Assembly: GCF_041365695.1 (NCBI RefSeq)
Contig: NZ_JBGFSJ010000002.1
Span: forward strand, 310,001-374,000
Reading direction: 5' to 3'
From: Rhodosalinus sp041365695
GTDB lineage: Bacteria > Pseudomonadota > Alphaproteobacteria > Rhodobacterales > Rhodobacteraceae
Length of the DNA: 64,000 nucleotides
Part shown: one piece after another, positions 52,851 through 62,311 of the stretch
Position numbering within the stretch: position 1 is the first letter of the stretch
How the letters are laid out: the number at the start of each line of letters is the position of its first letter
Program-made: the position numbers and the translations under genes
The notes under the pieces: generated by a model
Told to the model about the DNA's origin: nothing
The model's database searches: none
Seen by the model: the letters and a program-made list of their open reading frames with translations, nothing else

Positions 52851-54278
52851 TCAGCCGGCGCCGCCGTCGCGCGCGCTCGCGCGGCGCTTGCGCACGGGGG
52901 TCGGCCGCACGCGCCGCTCTATCTCGTCGTAGAGAAGGCCGGCCACGTTCTTGCCGGACACGGTCTCGATTCCCTCGAGCCCGGGCGAGGAGTTCACCTC
53001 GAGCACCTTGGGCCCATCCTCCGAACGCAGCAGGTCGACGCCCGCGAGGTTGAGGTTGAACGCACGCGCCGCCCGGAGCGCCGCCTCGCGCTCCGTCTTG
53101 GTGATCCGCACGCGCATCGCCGAGCCGCCGCGGTGCAGGTTCGATCGGAAATCCCCCTCCGCGCCCGTCCGCTTCATCGAGGCCACCACCTTGTGACCCA
53201 CGACGAGGCAGCGGATGTCCTCGCCCGCGGCCTCCTTCACGAAGGCCTGCACGAGGAAATTGGCCTTGAGCCCCCGGAAGGCGTCGATCACCGATTGCGC
53301 GGCCTTGCGCGTCTCGGCCAGCACCACGCCCTTTCCTTGCGTCGATTCCAGAAGCTTCACGATGAGGGGCGCCGTGCCCACGAGCCGGATCAGGCTGTCG
53401 GTGTCCTTGGGGCTGGCCGCGAAGGCGGTGTTGGGCATCCCGATGCGGTGCCGCGCCATGAGCTGGTGCGCGTAAAGCTTGTCGCGGCTCGCGGCGATCC
53501 CTTCCGAGCCGTTGATGCAGAAGGTGCCGAGCGTCTCGAACTGGCGCACGACCGCGGTGCCGTAGGGCGTGATCGAGGCGCCGATACGGGGGATCACAAC
53601 GTCGTAGCGCGGCAGGCGCTGCCCGTCGTAATGCACCTCGGGCGACAGCGCGTTGATCGCCATGTAGCACCGCGTGGTGTTGATGACCTCGACCGTGTGG
53701 CCGCGCGACTCGCCCTCCTCCACGAGGCGGCGGGTGGAATAGTTGTCCTCCCGCGACAGAACGGCCACGCGCAGCGCCCGGTTCGGCGCCTGCTCGCGCA
53801 TCCGGCTCGTGTGGTAGACGTCGTAGCTCAGTTCGGGCTGAAGGAAGCGGTCCGTGGCCACGATGGCGATATGATCCTTGAGCGCCTCGCGCCCGAGAAG
53901 CATCCGGCTGGCCATGGTCGCCCGGTTGGTCAGGGTCAGCTCGATGCGCCAGCTCTGCTCGGCGACGCGCAGGGTGGAGGAGATGACGAAGCGGCTTTCG
54001 CTTTCGCCGTTCGAGGACGTCACCGTCCTGCGGTCCACGATCTCGGCCGAACAGGGGATTACGAGGTCCTCGCGCCCCGGGATCGGGTGCACGGTGAAAC
54101 GCACGCGCGGCTTCGACACGGGGCCGAAGGTCTCGATGTCGAAGGCATGGAGCGCCGAGGTGCGCGCGCCCGTATCGACCTTGGCGCGCAGCGCCGGCAG
54201 GCCGAGGTCCGGCAGGGACACCCATTCCTCCCAACCGAAGCGGATCAGGTTGGTGGCGGGATCGGACGGCTCGTTCAT
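52851..54278 (-). CDS. rimK: RimB-RimK fusion: zinc-protease-like domain plus ATP-grasp ligase
   Basis: A 475-residue two-domain protein. Residues 1-150 are the retropepsin-like ATP-dependent zinc protease domain (PF05618 type, RimB): ALRAKVDTGARTSALHA and RVRFTVHPIPGR. Residues about 170-465 are an ATP-grasp ligase of the RimK type: APLIVKLLESTQGKGVVLAE, EDIRCLVVGHKVVASMKR and VLEVNSSPGLEGIE. RimK adds glutamates to ribosomal protein S6 or related targets. AAGGAG lies 7 bases before ATG 54278. It is divergent from tgt. Confidence 0.88.
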   Translation of the reverse strand: MNEPSDPATNLIRFGWEEWVSLPDLGLPALRAKVDTGARTSALHAFDIETFGPVSKPRVRFTVHPIPGREDLVIPCSAEIVDRRTVTSSNGESESRFVISSTLRVAEQSWRIELTLTNRATMASRMLLGREALKDHIAIVATDRFLQPELSYDVYHTSRMREQAPNRALRVAVLSREDNYSTRRLVEEGESRGHTVEVINTTRCYMAINALSPEVHYDGQRLPRYDVVIPRIGASITPYGTAVVRQFETLGTFCINGSEGIAASRDKLYAHQLMARHRIGMPNTAFAASPKDTDSLIRLVGTAPLIVKLLESTQGKGVVLAETRKAAQSVIDAFRGLKANFLVQAFVKEAAGEDIRCLVVGHKVVASMKRTGAEGDFRSNLHRGGSAMRVRITKTEREAALRAARAFNLNLAGVDLLRSEDGPKVLEVNSSPGLEGIETVSGKNVAGLLYDEIERRVRPTPVRKRRASARDGGAG

Positions 54279-54344
54279 TCGGGTCTCCTTGGCATCTGGC
54301 CGGAAGTGTCGGATACGGGGACGCTTTGCCGACGGGAGGTCAGG

Positions 54345-55475
54345 ATGACAACAGCTTTCGCGTTCCGACTCAAGGCGACGGACGGCGCGGCGCGCCTCGG
54401 CGAGATCGAGACGCCGCGCGGGCGCATCCGCACGCCCGCCTTCATGCCGGTGGGAACCGCGGGCACCGTGAAGGCGATGATGCCCGAAAGCGTGGCGGCC
54501 ACCGGAGCGGACATCCTGCTGGGCAACACCTACCACCTGATGCTGCGGCCCACGGCGGAGCGCGTCGCGGCGCTCGGCGGGCTGCACCGCTTCATGAACT
54601 GGGATCGCCCGATCCTGACCGACTCGGGCGGCTTCCAGGTGATGAGCCTCGCGGAGCTGCGCAAGCTGACCGAGACCGGCGTGACCTTCCGCAGCCACAT
54701 CGACGGTGCGCGCCACGAACTCACCCCCGAGCGGTCGATGGAGATCCAGAGGCTTCTGGGCTCCGACATCGTGATGGCCTTTGACGAATGCCCGGCGCTG
54801 CCGGCCTCGCGCGAACGGATCGCGGAGTCGATGCGGCTGTCGATGCGCTGGGCGGCGCGGTCGAAAGAGGCGTTCGGCGACCGGCCCGGCCACGCGCTCT
54901 TCGGTATCCAGCAGGGCGGGCTGGAGCGTGACCTGCGCGAGGAAAGCGCGGCGGCACTCCGGGCCATCGGTTTCGACGGCTATGCCGTGGGCGGCCTCGC
55001 CGTGGGCGAAGGGCAGGAGGCGATGTTCGGCGTGCTCGATCACGCGCCCGCCATGCTGCCCGAGGACAGGCCGCGCTATCTCATGGGCGTGGGCAAGCCC
55101 GACGACATCGTCGGCGCGGTGAAGCGCGGGATCGACATGATGGACTGCGTGCTGCCCACGCGGTCCGGGCGGACCGGGCAGGTGTTCACGCGCCGCGGCG
55201 TGGTGAACATCAAGAACGCCCGCCACCAGGACGATCCGCGCCCGATCGACGAGGACTGCGGCTGTCCCGCCTGCCGGGACTACTCCCGCGCCTACCTCCA
55301 CCACCTCTTCCGCGCGGGCGAGATCCTCTCGGCGATGCTGCTGACCTGGCACAACCTGCGCTACTACCAGGACCTCATGCAGGGCATGCGCGACGCCATC
55401 GCCGACGGCACCTTCGCTGCGTGGGAGGCGCGGTTTCACGCCGCCCGGGCCGAGGGCGACATCCCGCCGCTCTGA
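54345..55475 (+). CDS. tgt: tRNA-guanine transglycosylase
   Basis: A 376-residue TIM-barrel enzyme that swaps guanine 34 for preQ1 in GUN-anticodon tRNAs. The catalytic Asp is in LTDSGGFQVM, the nucleophile Asp in MMDCVLPTRSGR, and the zinc site in CGCPACRDYSRAYLHHL. GIQQGG and the preQ1-pocket GGLAVGEG are present. GGGAGGTCAGG precedes ATG 54345. No other queuosine genes are in the window. Confidence 0.97.
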   Translation: MTTAFAFRLKATDGAARLGEIETPRGRIRTPAFMPVGTAGTVKAMMPESVAATGADILLGNTYHLMLRPTAERVAALGGLHRFMNWDRPILTDSGGFQVMSLAELRKLTETGVTFRSHIDGARHELTPERSMEIQRLLGSDIVMAFDECPALPASRERIAESMRLSMRWAARSKEAFGDRPGHALFGIQQGGLERDLREESAAALRAIGFDGYAVGGLAVGEGQEAMFGVLDHAPAMLPEDRPRYLMGVGKPDDIVGAVKRGIDMMDCVLPTRSGRTGQVFTRRGVVNIKNARHQDDPRPIDEDCGCPACRDYSRAYLHHLFRAGEILSAMLLTWHNLRYYQDLMQGMRDAIADGTFAAWEARFHAARAEGDIPPL

Positions 55476-55573
55476 TGCTGGCCGGTGTGCGGTTTGCGCA
55501 AGGTCAATGCGCGCGCCGCGCACCTTCGGCACCATGGGCCGCGACCGGGTCAGCGGAAGGGGAGCGTTTCGAC

Positions 55574-56521
55574 ATGTCCGACACCAGCCGTCTCGAGCGT
55601 CTTGTCGCCGCCGCCGTGCGCGCGCCGTCGAGCCACAACACCCAGCCCTGGATCTTCGAGGCCGAAGGCGGGGCCCTTCGGTTGCTCGCCGACCGCACCC
55701 GGGCCTTGCCGGTGAACGATCCCGAGGACCGCGAACTGACGATCAGCTGCGGCTGCGCGCTTTTCAACCTGCGCGCCGCCGCGGCGGCCGAGGGCCTGGG
55801 CGCAAGGGTGACGCTACTGCCCGAGGACGACGATCCCGACCTTCTGGCGGTGGTGTCCCTCGAGGGCGCGGCGGACGGCAGGCTGGCCGCGCTCGCGCGC
55901 CAGATCGAGGGCCGCCGCACTTTCCGGAAGGCGTTCGCCGCGCGCCCCCCGGCCGAGGAAGTGCACGCCGCGCTCGCCGCCGCCGCCGAGGCGGAGGGCG
56001 CCTGGCTCGATCCCGTGGAGCAGCCGGAGCGGCGCGCCGCGCTGGCCGATCTCGTGGAGGAGGGCGACGCGGCGCAATGGGCCGATCCGCGCTGGCGCCG
56101 CGAGCTTGCGGCCTGGATGCATCCCCGCCGGCAGGGCGACGGGCTGTCCCTGCCTGGGATCGCCGTGCCGCTCGCGCGCTTCGCGGTGCGCAGGGTCGAT
56201 CTCGGCGAACGTGTCGGTGCGCATGACGGCGATCTTGCGAAGGCGGCGCCGATGCTCGTGGTGCTGGGCACGGGGGGCGACGAGGAGGCGGACTGGCTCG
56301 CGGCCGGCCAGGCGCTCGAGCGGGTGCTGCTCGCCGCCGCCGAGGCCGGCCTGCAGGCGTCCTATCTCAACCAGCCGGTGCAGGTGCCGGAGCTTCGCAC
56401 CAAGCTGCGCGCGCTCCTCCGCCCCGAGGGGGCGCCGCAGACCGTGCTGCGCATCGGCTACCCGTCGAGCGACGCGGCAGAGGCGCCGCGCCGTCCGGTC
56501 GAGGCCGTATTCGCCGGCTGA
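55574..56521 (+). CDS. Nitroreductase-fold FMN-binding protein (Acg-like)
   Basis: A 315-residue protein with the Acg-type nitroreductase pattern: VAAAVRAPSSHNTQPWIFE for the FMN phosphate, ISCGCALFNLRAAAAAEGLG, and GQALERVLLAAAEAGLQASYLNQPVQ. Acg proteins in mycobacteria are thought to sequester flavin rather than reduce nitro compounds, and similar proteins occur in rhizobia and roseobacters, so function is open. Its last 64 bases overlap the 3' end of the convergent aminotransferase gene. Confidence 0.82.
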   Translation: MSDTSRLERLVAAAVRAPSSHNTQPWIFEAEGGALRLLADRTRALPVNDPEDRELTISCGCALFNLRAAAAAEGLGARVTLLPEDDDPDLLAVVSLEGAADGRLAALARQIEGRRTFRKAFAARPPAEEVHAALAAAAEAEGAWLDPVEQPERRAALADLVEEGDAAQWADPRWRRELAAWMHPRRQGDGLSLPGIAVPLARFAVRRVDLGERVGAHDGDLAKAAPMLVVLGTGGDEEADWLAAGQALERVLLAAAEAGLQASYLNQPVQVPELRTKLRALLRPEGAPQTVLRIGYPSSDAAEAPRRPVEAVFAG

Positions 56522-57732
56522 ACCGGAGGGGCGGGGCAGCCCCCGGCCACGACCTCGGCCGCCGCGTCCAGCGCGCCCCGGCCGAACGGGATGTCGAGCG
56601 CGCGCATTCCCGCCTCCACGCTGCCCAGAAGACCGAGGATCATGTGCGCGTTGACGTGGCCCATGTGGCCGAAGCGGAAGAAGCCGTGCCACTCCGCGCT
56701 GCCCGGCTCGGCCATGCCGAGACCGATGCCGAGCGTCACGCCCGCCTCGCGCGCCACCCAGTCGCGCAGCCGCGTGCCGTGCGGCGCGCCGATCCGCAGC
56801 GCGGTGACGGCGTGACTGCGCAGCGCCGGATCCGCCACGTTGAGCTCCAGCGGGCCGTCCGCGCCCCAACGCTCGCAGGCGGCCCAGATGGCGCGGGCGA
56901 GCGTCGCGTGGCGCGACCAGATCGCCTCCATCCCCTCCGCGCCGATCATGTCGAGCGCCGCGCGGAGCCCGTAAAGGTGGTGCGTGGGCGCGGTGCCGCC
57001 GAAATACTGGTAGAACATCTGCGGGTCCGCGCGCGGCGCCCAGTCCCAGTAGCGGCTCACGCGTGGCAGCGCGGCGCGGGCCGCGGCGGCCTTGTCGGAG
57101 AAGAACACGAAGCCGAGGCCCGGCGGCACCATCAGCCCCTTCTGGCTTGCCGCCACCATCACGTCCACGCCCCACGCGTCCATCTCGAACCGGTCGCAGG
57201 CGAGCGAGGCGATGCAGTCGGCCATGAGAAGCGCGGGATGCCCGGCCTCGTCGATCGCCGCGCGCAGGGCCGCGATGTCGTTCCGGATCGAGGTGGAGGT
57301 GTCCACATGGGTGGCGAGCACGGCCTTGATGGTGTGCGCGCGGTCGGCGGCGAGCGTCTCGGCCAGCCGTGACACGTCCACCGGCGCACGCTTGCCGTGG
57401 TCGATCACCTCGGCCTCGATGCCGAGCGCCTCGGCGATCTCCGCCCAGCCATGGCCGAAGCGGCCCGTGGCAGGCACCAGAACCCGCGCGCCCGGCGCCA
57501 CGGTGTTGGCGAGCGCCGCCTCCCAGGCGCCGTGGCCGTTCGCGATGTAGATTGCGACGTGCCCGGAGGTTCGCGCCACGGCGCGCAGGTCCGGAACGAG
57601 CCCCGCCACCATGTCGGGAAGCGCGCCCTCGTAGATGTTGGGCGCGCCGCGATGCATGGCGCGCAGCACCTCCTCGGGCATCACGGAGGGGCCGGGAATG
57701 GCGAGGTAGGGGCGGCCGTTGGCAAGCGTCAT
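56458..57732 (-). CDS. Class V aminotransferase (serine--glyoxylate/alanine--glyoxylate type)
   Basis: A 424-residue PLP enzyme. PGPSVMPEEVLRAMHRGAPNIYEG starts the fold, ADCIASLACDRFEMDAWGVDV holds the PLP-ring Asp, and VAASQKGLMVPPG the PLP Lys. This matches small-molecule transaminases using glyoxylate as acceptor. ATG 57732 has GGAG 6 bases upstream; 57738 is possible. The last 20 residues (QPANTASTGRRGASAASLDG) are encoded opposite the end of the nitroreductase gene and look like a read-on tail. Confidence 0.88.
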   Translation of the reverse strand: MTLANGRPYLAIPGPSVMPEEVLRAMHRGAPNIYEGALPDMVAGLVPDLRAVARTSGHVAIYIANGHGAWEAALANTVAPGARVLVPATGRFGHGWAEIAEALGIEAEVIDHGKRAPVDVSRLAETLAADRAHTIKAVLATHVDTSTSIRNDIAALRAAIDEAGHPALLMADCIASLACDRFEMDAWGVDVMVAASQKGLMVPPGLGFVFFSDKAAAARAALPRVSRYWDWAPRADPQMFYQYFGGTAPTHHLYGLRAALDMIGAEGMEAIWSRHATLARAIWAACERWGADGPLELNVADPALRSHAVTALRIGAPHGTRLRDWVAREAGVTLGIGLGMAEPGSAEWHGFFRFGHMGHVNAHMILGLLGSVEAGMRALDIPFGRGALDAAAEVVAGGCPAPPVQPANTASTGRRGASAASLDG

Positions 57733-57877
57733 GAGCATCTCCGGGATCGTCCGCGGATGGCGGCGGCGCGAGGTTAGCCGCGTGCGCTGCGGCGTCAACG
57801 CCGCGCGGCGCGCGGAGGCCGTGCTTGCTTCGCTCCGCCGCAGCCACTAAGTCGCGGCGGACGGCGAAGGGCGCGGC

Positions 57878-58573
57878 ATGATCGACAGGTTCCGGACATG
57901 GGTGGATGAGCGCGAGCGGCAATGGCGCCGCTCCTTCGGGCGCGACCTGTCCACGCCCGCGGGCCGGCGCGCGGCGCTGCTGCACTACCACCTTTTCGAC
58001 CACGCCTTCCTGCGCGTGTTCTGGACCAACCTCTACGAGATCGCCCCGGGGGTCTACCGCTCCAACCAGCCCGATCACGCCCGCCTGCGCCGCTACCGCG
58101 ACATGGGCATCCGCACGATCATCAACCTGCGCGGACCGAGCGATCAGCCGTCCTACCGGTTCGAGCGCGAAAGCTGCGAGGCGCTGGGCCTGGCCCTCGT
58201 GAGCAACCGCATCTGGGCGCGCAAGCCCGCCCCGCGCGAGAACCTTCTGGCCATGATCGAGGCGATGCGCACGGTCGAGGGGCCGTTCCTGTTCCACTGC
58301 AAGTCCGGGGCGGACCGGGCGGGCTTCGCCGCGGCGACCTATCTCATGGTGTTCCGGGGCGTGCCCGTGGCCGAGGCGAAGGCGCAGCTTTCCTGGCGCT
58401 ACTGGCACCTGAAATCGACGGAGACGGGCGTGCAGGACTACATCCTCGACATCTACGAGGCGAGGCTGGCGCGCGGCACGATCGGGTTCGAGGAGTGGAT
58501 CGCCACCGAATACGACGACAGGGCGATCCGGGCGGCCTTCGCGGCCCGCCGGCCCGCCGCCGAGCTGGCATGA
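57878..58573 (+). CDS. Tyrosine/dual-specificity phosphatase-like protein
   Basis: A 231-residue protein. The P-loop HCKSGADRAG matches HCx5R, with VYRSNQPDHARLRRYRDMGIRTIINLRG as the usual upstream strand-helix of bacterial DSP/PTP proteins. The general-acid loop is unclear (ARKPAPRENL). It is cytosolic by sequence. The stop overlaps the ABC exporter start by 4 bases, so the two are co-translated; a role in handling phosphorylated lipid or glycan precursors would fit but is not shown. Confidence 0.85.
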   Translation: MIDRFRTWVDERERQWRRSFGRDLSTPAGRRAALLHYHLFDHAFLRVFWTNLYEIAPGVYRSNQPDHARLRRYRDMGIRTIINLRGPSDQPSYRFERESCEALGLALVSNRIWARKPAPRENLLAMIEAMRTVEGPFLFHCKSGADRAGFAAATYLMVFRGVPVAEAKAQLSWRYWHLKSTETGVQDYILDIYEARLARGTIGFEEWIATEYDDRAIRAAFAARRPAAELA

Positions 58574-60327
58574 GCGACACCGCGGCCGAGCACGCGCCGG
58601 GCCTCTTCCGCTGGCTCTGGCGCAGCTACCTGAGGCGGCACGCGCCGCTTCTGGGGGTGGCGATGCTGTTCATGGCGCTCGAGGGCGGCATGCTCGGCCT
58701 GCTGAGCTGGATGATGCGCCCGATGTTCGACCGGGTCTTCGTGGGCGGCGAGACGCAGGCCATAGGCTGGGTCGCGCTGGCCTTCCTGGGCATTTTCGTG
58801 ACGCGCGCCTCGGCCAGCGTGATCCAGAAGGTGCTTCTGACCCGCCTGTCGGAAGTGACGGCGGCGGAGATCCGCAAGGACCTCGTCGGCCACCTGATGC
58901 GCCTCGACAGCGCGTTCCACCAGGTGCATTCACCGGGCTACCTCATGCAGCGGGTGGAGGGCGACGTCGCGGCGATCAGCCGTGTCTGGCGCACCATCCT
59001 CACCGGCGTCGGGCGGGATGCCATGGCGGTGATCTCGCTCATGGCCGTGGCGTTTTCGGTGGATTGGCGCTGGACGCTGGTCGCGCTTCTGGGCGCGCCG
59101 GTGGTGCTGGCACCGTCCGTCTCGCTGCAGCGCTTCGTGCGCCGGAACGCGCGGCTGGCGCGCGACGTGGCGGCACGGCTTTCTACGCGGCTCAACGAGA
59201 TCTTCCACGGCATCCAGCCGATCAAGCTCAACCGCCTCGAGGATTACCAGTCCGGCAGCTACGGCCGGCTCACCCGAGAGCGCGTGCGGCTGCAGACGCG
59301 TGCGGCGGCGGGCCAGGCCATGATCCCGGGGCTCATCGACCTGATGGCGGGGGTGGGTTTCATGGGCGTGCTTTTCTTCGGCGGGCGCGAGATCGTCGCC
59401 GGGGAGAAGACGGTGGGCGATTTCATGGCGTTCTTCACCGCTATCGGCCTCGCCTTCGAGCCGGTGCGGCGCCTCGGCGAGCTGAGCGGCGTCTGGCAGA
59501 TCGCCGCCGCGAGCATCGAGCGCATCCGCGAGCTGCTGAGCGAGGAACCGACGCTGCGTGCGCCCGCGACCCCCGTCCCGGCCCCGGAGGGCGTGCCCGA
59601 GATCGCATTGCGCGACGTGCATCTGAGTTTCGGCGACGCGGCCGCGCTGCGCGGCTGCTCCTTCACCGCCGAAGCGGGAAAGACGACGGCGCTGGTGGGC
59701 CCGTCGGGCGCGGGCAAGTCCTCGGTCTTCAACCTCATCACGCGGCTCGTCGATCCGCAGTCGGGGGAGGTGACGGTCGGCGGGGTGCCGGTGGACCGGA
59801 TGGCGCTGCCGGAGCTGCGCGCCCTCTTTTCGGTGGTGAGCCAGGAGGCGCTTCTCTTCGACGACACGCTGCGCGAGAACATCCTGCTCGGGCGCGAGGA
59901 CGTGTCCGACGAACGCCTGGCCGCGGTGCTCGACGCCGCGCATGTCAGCGGCTTCCTGCCCCGGCTCGCGGCCGGTCTGGACACGCAGGTCGGGCCGCGC
60001 GGCTCCAACCTGTCGGGCGGGCAGCGCCAGCGCGTCGCGATCGCGCGGGCGCTTTTGCGCGACACGCCGGTGCTTCTGCTCGACGAGGCCACCTCGGCGC
60101 TCGACACCGCGTCCGAGCAGGCGGTCCAGGGCGCGCTCGAGAGCCTGAGCGCCGGGCGCACCACCCTCGTGATCGCGCACAGGCTGTCCACGGTGCGGAG
60201 CGCGGACAAGATCGTGGTGATGGACCAGGGCCGGGTGCTCGACGCGGGCAGCCACGAGGCGCTGATCGCGCGCGGCGGCGTCTATTCCGAGCTTTACCGG
60301 ATGCAGTTCGACGACGAGGGCGCCTGA
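58570..60327 (+). CDS. MsbA-like ABC exporter (fused membrane and ATPase domains)
   Basis: A 585-residue half-transporter. Residues 1-320 form the six-helix ABC membrane domain (Walker-independent part starting RWLWRSYLRRHAPLLGVAMLF). Residues 340-585 form the ATPase: Walker A VGPSGAGKSSVFNLI, signature LSGGQRQRVAIARALL, Walker B VLLLDEATSALD and H-loop IAHRLSTV. A homodimer should export a lipid or hydrophobic substrate; lipid A flipping (MsbA) is one option. It is coupled to the phosphatase gene and ends 16 bases from convergent hisC. Confidence 0.9.
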   Translation: MSDTAAEHAPGLFRWLWRSYLRRHAPLLGVAMLFMALEGGMLGLLSWMMRPMFDRVFVGGETQAIGWVALAFLGIFVTRASASVIQKVLLTRLSEVTAAEIRKDLVGHLMRLDSAFHQVHSPGYLMQRVEGDVAAISRVWRTILTGVGRDAMAVISLMAVAFSVDWRWTLVALLGAPVVLAPSVSLQRFVRRNARLARDVAARLSTRLNEIFHGIQPIKLNRLEDYQSGSYGRLTRERVRLQTRAAAGQAMIPGLIDLMAGVGFMGVLFFGGREIVAGEKTVGDFMAFFTAIGLAFEPVRRLGELSGVWQIAAASIERIRELLSEEPTLRAPATPVPAPEGVPEIALRDVHLSFGDAAALRGCSFTAEAGKTTALVGPSGAGKSSVFNLITRLVDPQSGEVTVGGVPVDRMALPELRALFSVVSQEALLFDDTLRENILLGREDVSDERLAAVLDAAHVSGFLPRLAAGLDTQVGPRGSNLSGGQRQRVAIARALLRDTPVLLLDEATSALDTASEQAVQGALESLSAGRTTLVIAHRLSTVRSADKIVVMDQGRVLDAGSHEALIARGGVYSELYRMQFDDEGA

Positions 60328-60343
60328 AGCCCGGCCCTTTCGG

Positions 60344-61456
60344 TCATGCGCGTTCACGCGCCTCGGCCAGGGCGCTGGGCAACGCCTCCGCGAGGGCGGC
60401 CATCTCGGCCTCGGTGCCGGTGCCGATGCGGATGCAGCGGTCGAGCGGCGCGACCCCTGGCATCCGCACGAAGATGCCCCGCGCGATCAGCCCGTTGAGA
60501 ACCGCGCGCGCCCGCGCGCCGCCGCCGCCGCAGTCCACCGCGACGAAGTTCGTGGCCGAGGGCAGGGCCGCGAGGCCGTTCGCCTCCGCGATCCGGGCGA
60601 TCTCCTCGCGGCTCTTCGCGGCCTCGGCGACGACATGGGCGAGCCAGCCCTGGTCGCGGAGCGCCGCGAGCGCCCCGGCCTGCGCGGAACGGTTCATGCC
60701 GAAATGGTTCCGGATCTTGTCGAAGGCCGAGATGAGCGGGGCGGCGGCCAGCGCGTAGCCCACGCGCGCGCCGGCCATGCCGTAGGCCTTGGAAAAGGTG
60801 CGCATCCGGATCACCCGCGGATCGTCCGCGGCCACCCGCGCCGCGGTGCCCTGGGGCGCGTAGTCGATATAGGCCTCGTCGAGCACCATGAGCGTGCCCT
60901 CGGGCAGCGCCTCGATCATCGCCTCCACCGCGTCGGCGCCATGCCAGCTGCCCATCGGATTGTCGGGGTTGGACAGGTAGACGAGCTTGGCGTCCACCTC
61001 CGCCGCGCGGGCCAGAAGCGCCCCGGGGTCTTCCCGGTCCTCGCGGAAGGGCACCTTGTGAAGCGTCCCGCCATGACCCGCCACGTGGTAGTTGAAGGTG
61101 GGGTAGGCGCCGTCCGAGGTGACCACCGCGTCGCCCTGCGCGACTGTCAGCCGGACGAGATAGCCCAGAAGCCCGTCGATCCCCTCGCCCACGATCACGT
61201 TGTCCGGGGCCACGCCGTGGTGGTCAGCAAGCGCGTGGCGCAGATCGTGGCTTGCGCTGTCGCCGTATTTCCAGATCTCGGCCGCCGCGACGCGCATGGC
61301 CGCCACCGCCTCGGGCGAGGGGCCGAAGACGCTTTCATTCGCGCCAAGCCGGGCGCGGAACGGGGCGCCGCGCTCGCGCTCCTGGGTTTCGGGGCCCACG
61401 AAGGGCACGGTGGAGGGCAGCGACGTGGCGAGCGGGGTCAGGCGGGGCGTGGTCAT
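60344..61456 (-). CDS. hisC: Histidinol-phosphate aminotransferase-type PLP enzyme
   Basis: A 370-residue class I/II aminotransferase. The PLP Lys is in RTFSKAYGMAGARVGYAL, the Asn/Asp-Tyr block in LVYLSNPDNPMGSW and VLDEAYIDYAP, and the phosphate-binding Arg in CIRIGTGTEAEM. The pattern fits HisC, but some such proteins are aromatic or other aminotransferases. No other his gene is in the window. ATG 61456 begins MTTPRLTPLA; upstream Met codons up to 61501 are less likely. Confidence 0.85.
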   Translation of the reverse strand: MTTPRLTPLATSLPSTVPFVGPETQERERGAPFRARLGANESVFGPSPEAVAAMRVAAAEIWKYGDSASHDLRHALADHHGVAPDNVIVGEGIDGLLGYLVRLTVAQGDAVVTSDGAYPTFNYHVAGHGGTLHKVPFREDREDPGALLARAAEVDAKLVYLSNPDNPMGSWHGADAVEAMIEALPEGTLMVLDEAYIDYAPQGTAARVAADDPRVIRMRTFSKAYGMAGARVGYALAAAPLISAFDKIRNHFGMNRSAQAGALAALRDQGWLAHVVAEAAKSREEIARIAEANGLAALPSATNFVAVDCGGGGARARAVLNGLIARGIFVRMPGVAPLDRCIRIGTGTEAEMAALAEALPSALAEARERA

Positions 61457-61650
61457 GGCCGCGACCATAGACGCGCCGCGCGCCGCCGGGCAAGCCGGCA
61501 CGCCACGGGCTCATGCCGGACGGGCCGGTGCGGGCGCAATCTTGCGGGAAGCGCCCTGCGAAGGTGCCCCGGAGCCGTGCGCGCCGGCCGTCGGCGTTCG
61601 GCCCCGATGCCCGCCTTTCCGGTGCGTTCCGCCCGGCTTGCGTGGGCCGT

Positions 61651-61676
61651 CGCATGGGCGGAGGCCCGCCCATGCG
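61651..61676. repeat. 11-bp perfect hairpin in the hisC-SLT divergent region
   Basis: CGCATGGGCGG (61651-61661) pairs with CCGCCCATGCG (61666-61676) around a 4-nt loop. It lies 74 bases before the lytic transglycosylase ATG in a 293-base divergent gap; otherwise I see nothing definable in that gap. Confidence 0.45.
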
Positions 61677-61749
61677 TCCGCACCCGGCTTTGCCCGGGCC
61701 GCGAACCGGGGTATGGGCGCTGTCGGGACAGGATCGGAGGCACGACCCC

Positions 61750-62247
61750 ATGACCATCCATTCGCGCCGCGCCGCGCTCGCCCTGATGCTTGCCGTGCCG
61801 CTTGCGGCCTGCGGCGCGGGCGGCAACGACAGGACGGCCGAACTCGCCACACGAAGCGCGCAGTTCATGCCGTCGCTCTATCCCGGCGAGACGCCGCAGA
61901 TGCGCCGGCTGGTCGAAACCTATGCCGAGGTCCACGCCATCCCGCCGGCGCTTCTTCACCGGGTGATCCAGCGCGAAAGCGACTACAACCCGCGCGCCTT
62001 CAACGGGGCAGGTCCCTATTACGGGCTGATGCAGATCCTGCCAGCCACCGCGCGCAGCATGGGCTTTTCCGGCCCCGCGGAGCGGCTCTTCGACGCCGAG
62101 ACCAATCTCGAATATGCCGGCCGCTACCTGCGCGGCGCCTGGCTCGTCTCGGGCGGGGACATCGACCGCGCGGTGATGTGGTACGCGCGGGGCTACTACT
62201 ACGAGGCCAAGCGCCTCGGGCTGCTGGAAGAGACCGGGCTGCGCTAG
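61750..62247 (+). CDS. Lipoprotein lytic transglycosylase (SLT domain)
   Basis: A 165-residue protein. The signal ends in the lipobox LAAC (Cys about 21), so it is a lipoprotein. The SLT domain has the catalytic Glu in IQRESDYNPRAFN, then GPYYGLMQILPATARSMGF and LEYAGRYLRGAW, the family 1 pattern. It cleaves peptidoglycan to 1,6-anhydromuropeptides. It is small, without extra domains. The next gene on the strand is the lolC/E gene, 64 bases away. Confidence 0.9.
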   Translation: MTIHSRRAALALMLAVPLAACGAGGNDRTAELATRSAQFMPSLYPGETPQMRRLVETYAEVHAIPPALLHRVIQRESDYNPRAFNGAGPYYGLMQILPATARSMGFSGPAERLFDAETNLEYAGRYLRGAWLVSGGDIDRAVMWYARGYYYEAKRLGLLEETGLR

Positions 62248-62311
62248 CGCCGGCTTGACCCTGCCGGCCGCCCGGACCAGTGTCCGCGCGAGCCGTTCCC
62301 CCGGAGAGTTC

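Noticed and set aside
52173..54344. Upstream 700-codon extension of tgt
   Set aside because: The Tgt homology begins at MTTAFAFRLKA (54345); the extension runs antisense through rimK and sufT.
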